Shown: in pieces, positions 55,411 to 64,000 of the stretch
How the letters are laid out: every line of letters begins with the position of its first letter
How positions within the stretch are numbered: position 1 is the first letter of the stretch
The notes under the pieces: model-generated
What the model saw: only the letters and a program-made list of their open reading frames with translations
Databases searched by the model: none
Told to the model about the DNA's origin: nothing
Translations under genes and position numbers: made by a program
DNA from: Anthoceros angustus
Taxonomy: Eukaryota; Streptophyta; Anthocerotopsida; Anthocerotales; Anthocerotaceae
Direction: 5' to 3'
NCBI GenBank assembly: GCA_010909165.1
Contig: MU008200.1
Coordinates: forward strand, 433,724 to 497,723
DNA: 64,000 nucleotides

Positions 55411-56010
55411 TTGGATAGCGGAAAAGTCACAAGCTCACTAGCTCAACTGGCATGGCATGCTAAGTCAGGTCACTTGCAAGACAAGCTCATTAAAATGTCC
55501 ACTCTTGAGTGCTACAGAGAACCCTTACCTAGGTGTTTTAAGGAGCTTCCCCTTTGTGAGTCTTGTGTCCTGGCTAAACAAAAGGAGCTTCCTTTCCCCA
55601 ACACTCCAGCTTTCAGAACCAGCCATGTCCTTGATCTTGTGCATGCCGACATATCTGGCAAGATTCATGTTCCATCCTTGGGTGGATCTCTTTATTACTT
55701 GACCATCACTGACGACTACAGCCATTACTCCTGGACGTATCCACTGAAGAAGAAGTCAGATACTTTTCCTTTCTTCGGGAATGGTGACCATGATTCAGCG
55801 ACAAGCGAGTTACCTTAAGTGCCTTCGCTCGAGCAATGTGCACAATTTTGTGAACTCTCAGTTTGATGAGTACCTCTCTGCACGAGGCATCACAAGGCAG
55901 CTTAGTATACCCTACACTCAACAGCAGAATGGTGTTGCAGAGCGCCGTAACCAGACTTTATTAAATATGACTCGGAGTATGCTAGCTTGGTCTGGCCTTC
56001 ACAAGTGCAT
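55411..56010 (+). pseudogene. copia 4 integrase, truncated
   Basis: LAWHAKSGHLQDKLIKMSTL and LPLCESCVLAKQKEL form the zinc region. HADISGKIHVPSLGG has the first Asp, YLTITDDYSHYSWTYPLKKK follows, and after a frameshift near 55790 come SSNVHNFVNSQFDEYL (the DNG of the second-Asp block is lost) and QQNGVAERRNQT (Glu). Sequence stops matching at about 56010. Confidence 0.88.
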
Positions 56011-56318
56011 CATCCATTCGCGGAGTGAGGCCGTGAAACACCGTCCGTCCATAGAATGTTGCAAAAACACTATGGTGGCGAGGATGGTGAGCAGCACGGG
56101 CATAGCGCGCATGCTAGATCGGCCCTACTGCTGGCGGCTTGCGTGTGGATCACAGTCCGGTGAGCCGCCACACAACATGGCTACCGTGCACACGATCAGG
56201 GCAAAGAAAAAAATGGGATCAGGCTGACGCCGTCGCCTGCAGCTTGGAGAAGAAACATGGCCCCATATGACTCGTGTGAGTTTGCCCATGATAAGCATAG
56301 AGCTGCACCTCTAGGTTA
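56011..56318. other. no gene seen
   Basis: Filler of unknown origin between the truncated copia 4 and the copia 5 LTR. Confidence 0.5.
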
Positions 56319-56443
56319 TGTGGATTAGGGTTACATACACAAACAGTTCGTGTAGTAAGTATAAAAAACGCTTTTTGTATTGCATTCATAATAATCTAAC
56401 TATCAAGAGTTCATGCAACCTCGCTCCTGCTCGATAGTTTTCA
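56319..56443 (+). repeat. copia 5 5' LTR (about 125 bp)
   Basis: TGTGGATTAGGG to ATAGTTTTCA directly before the primer-binding site. AGTATAAAAAACG (56358 on) could be its TATA box. The 5' end is uncertain. Confidence 0.5.
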
Positions 56444-56460
56444 TGGTATCAGAGCCATGC
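56444..56460 (+). promoter_or_regulatory. copia 5 primer-binding site
   Basis: TGGTATCAGAGCCATGC, an exact match over the first 12 bases. Confidence 0.85.
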
Positions 56461-56488
56461 TCTGTTTTCTTGCTAAGATCTCCTAAGA

Positions 56489-57093
56489 ATGCCGAGGCAG
56501 GGTGGATTTAGAGGAAGCCGGCGTGGTGGACCTCCAAGAAATTACAATCAAGAAGGTCACCCACAAAAGCAAACAGCAACATTGCCTACCGACACGTTGC
56601 TGGACCTCTACGAGTACGAATACCCTGCACTCTGGCTAAGACGCTTTGTGGCTCAGCGGAGCACCCTTCTTGACCAGCTCACATTCTCCACAAAAATCGA
56701 GAAGTGGATCGCCTGTACAGGGAGCGTTGTCGTAGGAGAGGACAAAATCCAGATCTGTTCTTCAGACCCAGAACAGAAGCATCTTCCTCCTGCTCAAGGT
56801 AGTCTATGCCACAACAAAGAGACAGTACCATCAGAGACCCCACACAATTCAGGAACCAAACCAGTGGCAGAGCATTGGTTACCTTAGATTGGGCGGAGAA
56901 GGTGCTAACTTTAGCGCTTGCAAACAAGGAGTCTACCAAGAACAGAGTCGACAGCCTAATTTTCAACACAGAACAAGCCATCTCAGACTGCAAACTGGAA
57001 ATCAAGCAGGATATTGACTACGTGACTGAAATCCTGCAAAAGATGAACCTAAAATTGCAGGGTCTGGAGATTGGCTGCCCCATTCTGCTGTGA
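56489..57093 (+). pseudogene. copia 5 leader ORF, RGG-type start and coiled coil
   Basis: The ATG at 56489, 29 bases after the primer-binding site, starts MPRQGGFRGSRRGGPPRN, an Arg/Gly-rich stretch like RNA-binding RGG boxes. Then comes TDTLLDLYEYEYPALWLRRF. The first frame ends at 56887. An overlapping frame (56806-57093) supplies VTLDWAEKVLTLALANK and DYVTEILQKMNLKLQGLE, a coiled-coil end. One frameshift near 56830 would join them into about 200 residues. It is the clearest case of this leader protein class; function unknown. Confidence 0.55.
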
Positions 57094-57095
57094 TA

Positions 57096-57639
57096 AAAAA
57101 AGGGCCCATGTTCCCTGAGCACTTCCACTGCGATCGATTGGAGCAATCATGGCGCAGGAGCAATCCCAGCCAGGATTTGAAGGCGGTAGATAGAACCTTC
57201 TTCACCACTGCATCTCTTTATGCACTTTTGATTAGTCAGGACGTCACATTCACAAGATAAGGACATGACAGTTAGTCTAAACCTAATTTCTAGTTTAGTT
57301 GTTGAAACGACATGTTTTTTTTAGGGTTATGCCTATAAACGCAACTATTCACTAGTGTCTGAAAGGAAGTTGAGGAGTTCAGCACGAGAAGGGCATAGCT
57401 CCATGGTATCCCTCCTCCGGCTGGACCTTCCCAACTACCCCTCCTGCATCTAATGGTCAGTCCCTACGATTAAAGCATGAAATTGAGCAAATTCGGCATG
57501 GATACTTATCTGTCCTATAGGAACCATAGATCCGTATAGCCTCTTCATCATCCATGTCTAGATAGTCGCTTCTATGTCCTTCTATGATTCTGACAGTGAC
57601 ATAGACTTGACTTCCACCTCACCTGAAAGTCCAAATATG
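57096..57639. other. no gene seen
   Basis: It contains an LTR-like AT-rich stretch (57240-57400), but no matching partner and no frame. Confidence 0.4.
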
Positions 57640-58036
57640 GCTGCTTCAAATTCACATCCAAATCCTGCCCCAGCACTATCCTAGGGAGCGAGAAGAAGGC
57701 CGGTGGAGGTAAATGTGGTTGAACTTGTTGATTTGGGAGCACCAGAAGTTGAAATTGAAATTGCAGGTTGCTTGGTGCCTAATGTGCCGTTGGATTCGGG
57801 TTCTGGAGTCAACTTGATGACGGAGGAAATAGCACATCGACTTGGTTTCACCAAGTTTGACCCGATCCGAGTATTCCTGAGGATGGTAGACCAAACAAGG
57901 AGGAAGCCTCTGGGAGTGTTAAGAAATGTGCCAACTGTGATTGGTGGTCTCATCTTCCATCTTACCTACATTGTCATGAGGCCAGTGTCGGAACTAGGTT
58001 ATAAGGTCTTGATAGGCAGCCTGGATGAAGCTTCAT
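57640..58036 (+). pseudogene. gypsy aspartic protease, plus copy
   Basis: The frame reads RRRPVEVNVVELVDLGAPEV, CLVPNVPLDSGSGVNLMTEE with the retropepsin DSG active site, then IAHRLGFTKFDPIRVFLRMV and VIGGLIFHLTYIVMRPVSEL. No ATG precedes it. It is open throughout, whereas its inverted relative at 59070-59400 is full of stops. It ends abruptly at about 58036, where minus-strand RT sequence begins. Confidence 0.85.
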
Positions 58037-59030
58037 GTTGGACTCCACGCCGAAAACATTGTCTTAGGTGTCCTAGGTGCGACTTCCTCACCAACACGCA
58101 AAAATCATCCGAAATACCTCCATGAACTTCAGAAAATCTCGGAAGATAGCATTCACCACCTGAAAAGTGGCGAGGCGTTGCACAAGCGAAGGTAGCTTGG
58201 AATAAGCGTAAGTGCCCCAATCGGTTGTGAGCGTAGTCTTGTCTGGTCCTCCCTCCTCAGCGAAATCGGTTGTAACCCAGTACCCATCTAAGCGTACATT
58301 TCATGGCAGCCACCGTGTCGCTGTCCATGAAAGGCAAGAGTGGTGGTCCTTCTTCGTTGCTTCATTAAACTTCACGAAATCCACGACACACCCGTACCTT
58401 TTTGCTTCTTAGGTACAATTACAATGGGGCGACCCACTCCTTTGGTAAGCCGGATAAATCACCCGGCTTCCAAGTATTGGTCCGGTGATCCTTGGCGACC
58501 ATAGAATACTTGGGATTCAACTGTATTGCTTGATCCTTACAGTCTGCCCTCCTTCAAATCGATTCGGTGTATCCCCAATTCTTGAATTCTGTCATGTCGA
58601 TAATCTTGAAGGCAAACACATCGACATATTCTCTAAGGACCCTCTGAAATTCTTCTTTTCTACCACTCCTAGATGCACGGAGATCTTGACCACCTTCGGG
58701 TTCTAGCTCCAAGTCCTCTCTGCGTCACGGATCTACATAAGTCCCTTGGTTTGCCACTATTCACGATCCTTCGTCGGAAATCGCGATCATAGGCTCTACC
58801 CTTCGAGGCTACTCCTTCTCTATGTGCCTCGTCCTCGGCTCCTCCTCGACACCATCTACTTGTGGCGGTGTACACCAACTCAGTTTTATTCGCCACCTCA
58901 GCGGGGTCCTCGTAGCTCGGTCACCGAAGAGCTCACCCCGTACTACCGAGGTGTACCCATGATGAGCGGACTCCCCTTCATAGGGTGCCTTGCTCCATGA
59001 CACAAGCGACCTCAGCGGCCTACCCTACAT
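58037..59030 (-). pseudogene. gypsy G RT N-terminal remnant
   Basis: In shifting frames: RPIVIVPKKQKGTG (about 58440-58400), VDF...NEATKKDHHS (about 58384-58340), LPFMDS-type sequence, and SYLRLCNAS (about 58190-58165). These are the same blocks as at bases 1-250 of element A, at roughly three quarters identity. Many stops. Confidence 0.75.
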
Positions 59031-59069
59031 GACTTAAATGTAATGCAGCTGCGGCCGAAATCAAAGACA

Positions 59070-59420
59070 CTGGCGGTACCATACAACCAAGGCACGCCTA
59101 TCAAAACCTTGTAGCCTAGATCGACGGCCTCATGACAATGTAGGTAAGATGGAATGTGAGACCACCAATCACGGTTGGCACATTTCGGCACCCCAAAGGT
59201 TTCCTCCTTGTTTGATCGCCATCCTCAAGAACACTCGGATTGGGTTAAACTTGGTGAAACCAAGGCGATATGTCTCCTCTCATCAAGTTGACTCGAACCC
59301 GAATCTAATGGCACATTAGGCACCAAGCGACTGCAATCTCAATTTCAATCTGGCGCTCCCAAATCAACAAGTTCAACCACATTTACCTCCACCGGCCTCC
59401 TTCGTCCCCATGGGTTCGAG
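59070..59420 (-). pseudogene. gypsy G protease, minus copy
   Basis: The reverse complement reads PVEVNVVELVDLGAP, then DQTRRKPLG and NVPTVIGGLTFHLTYIVMRP, nearly the sequence of 57700-58010. The active-site region is frameshifted and has stops. Confidence 0.8.
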
Positions 59421-59501
59421 GATCCCCTAATCGCTTCCTTCACAATTTTGCGGGATCTTGGACTCACATAACAATTGTCTCAAGTGACCACAAATTCTCG
59501 G

Positions 59502-59915
59502 TCAAGCAATGCATCGAGGGAGATCTTGTCGCAATGTTTCCTCCCGTTTGCAGCCACGATCTTTGATCGGCTCCGACCTTATTGGTAAACTCCTCACACT
59601 CTTGGTCCCTTGGTGGGACTCCATGATCGTGGTTGTCAATTTCGAGCTCATTGCCTCTTCTTCCATCTTCGCATGTTGGGTGAGCCTCCTTAGCTCATCC
59701 TCCAACATTTTGCCACTTCCTTCGATGTGGAAACACCCTTCCTCCCCTCTTCCGCTTGTGGGTGGGTCACTCCCTCCTCCTACCATGGTAGGTTCGCCTC
59801 CTACCACCGTGGCGTTCCTCCTACCATGGTAGGAGCATCTCCACGGTAGGCGTCTTATGGACCTCTTCATTTCCTCCTCCTCTACCAAATTCCGACCCCC
59901 CGAGTCTGAGGCCAA
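59502..59915 (-). pseudogene. gypsy G charged linker upstream of protease
   Basis: An open frame of 137 residues: NLVEEEEMKRSIRRLPW, a Gly-rich piece encoded by the CCATGG palindromes (YHGRR, PTMVGGG), then KMLEDELRRLTQHAKMEEEA with coiled-coil character. It sits where gag ends and protease begins. Function unknown. Confidence 0.45.
59779..59835. repeat. pair of CCATGG-centred palindromes
   Basis: CCTACCATGGTAGG at 59779-59792 and CTCCTACCATGGTAGGAG at 59818-59835 are perfect palindromes of 14 and 18 bp, with an imperfect CTACCACCGTGGCG between them. Confidence 0.85.
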
Positions 59916-60091
59916 GGTGAGTCGTCCCTCACCTTCCTTTTCTTCCGTTCCTCTCGTTCACGGCCTTTCCGGATTTTCGGTCTTTCTCTCGGCGCTCGGA
60001 TCGGTGGTAACTTTGGCCACCAACAGCCCGTCACTCATCTCTCCTTCACCCTTCTTCTACAATCCACAGATACCTGGATTCATCAAGAAAA

Positions 60092-60657
60092 TCAATTCCT
60101 TCCACCTTCAAAACCCGGCGTTGTGGTCACCGTGATTGCGGTTTGATTGGGCGCGTTCCTTCGCTGCACTGTGAACCTCACCCACAGGCGTCTGAGGCTA
60201 CCCTTGCTACTCTGAACACCTTGGGTCACCAACCTTGTGCCCCAACTCCTTGCATACTTGACAAAAGGTACATAACCCATTTGTTTCGAGGTTACGGCAT
60301 TCATTGAATAATGACCAGTGTCCCTAATTATATGTGCACCATGGGTGCCATTGGCCTTTGTGGCCTCGGTCTCCATGGTCCCGGTGAGGTGGGCGTGACC
60401 CATACCTCCACGGTCTTGCGGGTTGGTAAGTCGCCCTCATCGATTGGCGGGCGACTTCCGATGTTACTGCACTTGGTAAGCCTCATCCACGTACCAATAA
60501 TCACCGGGCATGGATTCCACGTGATTCCACGGCATGCCGCGGTGCTCGGATACATTCCGGTTGGTGTGTCGGTTTGATGACAAATTGAGCAATACACCAA
60601 GCTTCTTGCGGTGAGGGTGACCTCCGTGGAGCTTGATTTTTTCGCCTTGACCTCCAA
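60092..60657 (-). pseudogene. gypsy G Cys/His-rich region (gag C-terminus)
   Basis: The minus strand gives YCSICHQTDTPTGMYPS near 60610-60560 and CRGITWNPCPVI after it. Then follow basic Pro/His stretches. Spacing of Cys and His suggests a zinc-binding nucleic-acid module such as gag has, but no exact CX2CX4HX4C is visible. Confidence 0.4.
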
Positions 60658-60849
60658 TTACATCAATCTTTTGTCAAAGCCTCCACTGCAATCCCTCCTC
60701 CTGCGGTGGGCGTCTCTCCCTTCTCCATCCATCGAACCGTCTTCCCTTCCTCTCCTTCTCCAGCGTTCAGCTTCCTCCTGCCTCTTCTTAACCTTCTCCA
60801 AGTCCTTCCTCATCGTCGTTCATAGGCTTTCTCGGATTCTTCATCAGGC

Positions 60850-61740
60850 GTGGAGCTCTCGGGTACCACTCTCCTCACTTGCGGAAGAAGAAGATGGGGA
60901 CGAGCTGGAAGAGGAAGAAGAAGAAGAAGAGCTAGACCTCCTGGACCCCTTCCTCTTCTTATGACTCCTTCTCTTTTCCTCCTTCTTCCTAGCTCGATTC
61001 CACTCCTCTAATCGGATTGCTCCAATGTCTTAGTCCTACGCAATGTACCTCCATCTTTCGAGATAGTCCACTCACAAACCAGTCCAACGCTTGCTCTTGT
61101 GAGTATCACGATGTGGGTGGATTTCCGGGCATCACGCGCCGCACACTCGATCGAGGTAGCCAGAACCTCTCAACATAATCAAACAAGGACTCCCTCTTCT
61201 TCCCTACGGAGTTCTCAATTTTGCGGTGTGGTGGCGTGGCGAGACCCCGAAATCGATTGAAGGCGGCCTTCAAAGTCCCAATCCACAGGCGCACTTGCCC
61301 GGGTTGTACCACTGGGCATGCCCCTCAGCAACCCGGAAGATCGCGTCGATCGGCGTATCCTCCAGTTAGCATGAAACATGCTCAAAGTGCCTAAGCGCCT
61401 CTGCGTCGTCGCCCTTCCTCTTTTCCCAAACTTGACATCTGCTGGCTGGGGTTGTGGCAAGCCCCTCCTACACCGATTCCACTCATGATCCCTAGTCCGG
61501 ATGAGCTCGGCGTGTTGCGCCCCCCTCTTCTTTGTAAGTTATCCAACCAAAGTTCTCTGCGGAAGGGTGTTGCACAAAAATTTGAGCCTGTGTGGGATGG
61601 CGTCTCCCTAGGCGTTCGTCCCAAGATGGTGAGCTGGGCGTGATCCTATCAAGGCGCTCCATAAGATCCTCGAACCAGGCACAATTTCTCCACTTGCTCA
61701 CCTTCCTTCTTCACTACATTTCGCTAGGGTTGAGCTAGAC
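60850..61740 (-). pseudogene. gypsy G gag capsid region
   Basis: In several frames: FEDLMERLDRITPSSPSWDE (near 61680), TLKAAFNRFRGLATPPHRKI and ENSVGKKRESLFDYVERFW (about 61280-61170). The last two correspond to the gypsy gag core, where W..LK.AF..RF precedes a segment ending in ESL.DY..RF. Downstream, near 60900-60960, is a Lys/Arg tract followed by a long Ser run. Frameshifts break it. Confidence 0.65.
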
Positions 61741-61837
61741 CCATCATACGAGAAGGTCCAGCGTTGAGGAGGCCCAGTCTTGTATTTGAACTTAGATAAT
61801 CGAAGCTTGGGTGCTTCCTCCTGCTTCCTCTTCACAC

Positions 61838-63610
61838 CTGTGGTAGGAAAACCAGGCTTGAGAGATCCTCCCACTGCGGCCCACTTATCCCTTTATTGGC
61901 AAATCGTTGGGTTTCGTCCCATGAGACTTGTGTGAAAGTTCGAGGCCTTGCGATGGCCGATCGCTACTGCGGAGACACAACTTCAGCCTTCTAAAGCAAG
62001 CAAGGCGCCCTCTACTCACCCTCTTCGGCGGTGCACCGCTGCTTTGAAAAATCACCAATCCTCGACCTACAGCGACACAACACAATTGCGTCTGCCTTGA
62101 GCCTATCACGGGCGCCAGGGACCCCCAGTCCACACCGCAATTTCGTCCCTACTTCTAAGACCACTCTTCTCCACTCGGGAGGCGCTCTTTTACTTGATTT
62201 GGGATTCGTCCCTTAGGCTCTGTGGCCTTCCACTTCACGCCTACACTCTATTCCTCTACTCATCTCCTCATCCTCTTCCTCCTATTCTAACCTCGATTCA
62301 GGCTTCTGGCTTGACTCGCCCTTGCAGCTGGCACAGGGTCGGCCTCCACCCGGCAAGTTCTTCCTTGGGCGGTTGCTGAGTTTGACACGGGGAGAACCTT
62401 GAGTCTTTCCACCGTAGTCTACCCTCAAGCCGAGTTCCACAGGCATTGCCACACCCAAAGCAAAGCAATTTCAGCAACCATTCACAAGGGAGCAACTCGT
62501 TTAGGCACTTACTGAGCAAGTCCTCACCAAGCACTCAGGCCATAGCGACTTCCTCTCTACCCGCGTTGGCTCACTGACACGAAATTCCTCTGTAATGGCA
62601 AAGGACTCGGTGAGTGTGGAAGCGCGATGATACTTTACTTTGTGAAATCCTCCTCCTCTTATAGGAGGCCTTCCCATACAACCTCCCAGGTGACCCTCTG
62701 CAGGTCACCTTTTCCAGTCTATTATTTCCTACAGCATGTTTAAGGCTAAACCCATTGTCTAGTTGGTAAATTCTATTCTAGCAATTTCACCTAAGGATCA
62801 TCCTTAAGGATGTAAACATCTTACCTATCCTTTCTATTCTACTCGACATTTATGGTCTTTGACCATTCCTAGTCTATCCTGGGGTGGCGGCGTGTTCCTT
62901 GTGGATTGGCTCCCTTGCCCTCCTTTTGCTCTTCCCGAGATCACATGTCGTCTTCCGATGTGTGGGGCAAGTACAATCTGCCCCTTCCTTCAATTTCACG
63001 GTGGCGCCCAATTCACATCACTCCTCCGGCAATCGCTCCTCTGCGCACCTAGGCGCCCTCCAACCTCCGCGCTGGTGGCGCCCGTTCATCAGCACTCTGC
63101 GGTGGTCTGGCGGACTACGGGGTGGTGACCTACCATGTAGTCGGCCCTTCTCTCCTTCTTCTTCTCGGTGATGGTCACAGGTTGAGATCCTTTTGCTCCT
63201 TTCCTGTTTGATTTGTCCATACCCTTGGAGCATATCTTCAAAGTTCCTCCCATTTGGGAGATGTTTGTCCTCGCTAATTCCTCCGGGCCTTCTTTGCGTT
63301 GGTCTCCTCTCCCGGTTGAGCCTTCCCTTGCTTTCGTGGGGTGATTCTCTTCTTCCTTGGCCGGATCGTCGTGTTCTCCTCAGGAGTTTCTCCCACCTCT
63401 TCTTGATCCTGGCTGTGTCCAGGCCCCAGCTACTTCTCTCACATCGGGTCTCAGCGTGCTCTCGGCCAGCTCCACGCTCGCGGTTGCCCTACCCTTCTGG
63501 CGGACACGGTGTAGAAAATTGCTTCTCGATAGCGGCGGACTACTGGTGGTGGGGATCACCGTGGTGGTGACCCCCACGCCGGGTATCCCCCTCCTTTCTG
63601 CGCCATCTTT
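61838..63610. repeat. repeat block R, copy 2
   Basis: Same block as 5861-7400, same orientation, with small indels. Similarity begins at TGTGGTAGG (61838; 5855 in copy 1) and fades after about 63500. It precedes the gypsy G gag on the minus strand, where a 5' LTR and leader would be expected. Confidence 0.6.
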
Positions 63611-63654
63611 CTTCTCTGGCCAGCGGTTTTCTCTTAGCCCTCCGTGTGGTGAGG

Positions 63655-64000
63655 AGAATCAAGGGCCTCGACGCCGCCGCAGCGCCCGCGGCTGCCGCCA
63701 CCGCGGCGCGCTGCGCCGCGCGCCACCCTCCGCTAGCGCCAGCGCGCCTGGCGCGCTGCCCGGCGCCGCCCGCCCTGCGGGCCTTGCGCTGCGCCCAGCG
63801 GGCTGAGCGCCAGCGGCGCGCCCTGCGGGCCGCGGGCCCCAGGCGCCCGGCGGCGCGCTCGCCCCGCCCGCGGCCCAGCGGGCCGGCGCTGCCAGCGCTC
63901 CGAGCCGCCCAGCGCGGCCCTGGGCGCTCAGCGCCCGGGTTGCGGCCCGCGGCGCGCCCTCCAGCCCGCCCGCAGCGCCAGCCGCCCCGGCGAGCTGCGG
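63655..64000. other. extremely GC-rich low-complexity sequence
   Basis: From about 63655 to the window end, composition jumps to nearly pure G and C, with repeated GCGCC, GGGC, CCAGCG and GCGCGC words and many short palindromes. No gene can be supported. Confidence 0.7.

Larger units (their letters stand above)
52252..56010 (+). mobile_element. Ty1/copia element 4, 5' half
   Basis: LTR, primer-binding site, leader, gag, protease and the first two thirds of integrase are present; RT, RNase H and the 3' LTR are missing. The proteins are close to copia 1 and 3. The break at about 56010 falls in the integrase (after MLAWSGLHKC), where unrelated sequence begins. Confidence 0.85.
56319..57095 (+). 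mobile_element. Ty1/copia element 5, 5' end only
   Basis: LTR-like sequence, a primer-binding site and a leader ORF are present; gag and pol are absent. It may be a truncated element or a small non-autonomous one. Confidence 0.6.
58037..61740 (-). mobile_element. gypsy element G, gag to start of RT (minus)
   Basis: On the minus strand gag, a Cys/His stretch, a charged linker, protease and the N-terminal part of RT lie in order, matching a gypsy 5' half. RT sequence resembles element A. The copy ends head-to-head against the plus protease copy. Confidence 0.8.

Noticed and set aside
57240-57420. 3' LTR that would make copia 5 a complete small non-autonomous element
   Set aside because: The AT-rich stretch with CATGGTATC at its end does not align with 56319-56443.
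62105-62120. TGGCGCCCGTGATAGG (minus) as a gypsy primer-binding site
   Set aside because: It resembles lysine-tRNA primer sites at seven bases, but the preceding bases do not end in CA and the equivalent position in block R copy 1 (about 6112) reads CGGCGCCGTGATAG.

Overview
The window is nuclear DNA of a land plant with a repeat-rich, probably large genome. The evidence is a dense stack of plant-type Ty1/copia and Ty3/gypsy retrotransposons, a decayed leucine-rich-repeat receptor kinase, and one apparently functional multi-exon gene of the plant-specific POLAR family. The diverged POLAR-like protein and the unfamiliar retroelement proteins make me favour a fern, lycophyte or bryophyte over a flowering plant, but the sequence does not settle this. 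I saw no prokaryotic genes, rRNA, tRNA or CRISPR array.

Layout. 1-2821: 3' half of a decayed gypsy pol (element A), ending in a polypurine tract and an LTR (LTR1, from 2822). 3733-9455: fragments of an unfamiliar family B (basic N-terminus, a domain with a TCFAGQ/LGWVYG signature, then a long charged coiled-coil region) in a plus and a minus copy facing each other across a 1.5 kb block (5861-7400) that recurs at 61.8-63.6 kb. 9430-15361: copia element 1 (minus; 5' LTR to RNase H, no 3' LTR). 15362-17520: a second minus fragment of B with a duplicated leader. 17521-21249 and 31515-32460: element C, which also encodes only a gag-like and coiled-coil product, split by copia 2. 21250-31514: copia 2 (plus, both LTRs), carrying an antisense LRR receptor-kinase pseudogene between integrase and RT. 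32605-39071: copia 3 (plus, both LTRs). 39072-39236: LTR1 fragment. 39.9-42.85 kb: 5' half of copia 6 (minus). 44039-47276, perhaps to 49090: the POLAR-like gene. 49.1-51.3 kb: tandem and telomere-like repeats. 51.3-52.25 kb: inverted copy of the C 3' region. 52252-56010: 5' half of copia 4. 56319-57095: 5' end of copia 5. 57640-63610: gypsy G (minus) with a head-to-head plus copy of its protease. 63655-64000: extremely GC-rich low-complexity sequence.

How it fits together. Nearly everything except the POLAR-like gene is mobile DNA inserted into older mobile DNA, and almost every element gene has stops or frameshifts. Two themes stand out. Several copia copies carry an extra reading frame between the primer-binding site and gag, starting with a basic or Gly-rich MP- segment; in four copies it includes a coiled-coil stretch. 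Families B and C appear to be LTR elements that encode a gag-like protein plus long coiled coils and no recognisable polymerase. The POLAR-like gene is the only clear candidate for an active host gene; its family acts in cell polarity of asymmetrically dividing cells.
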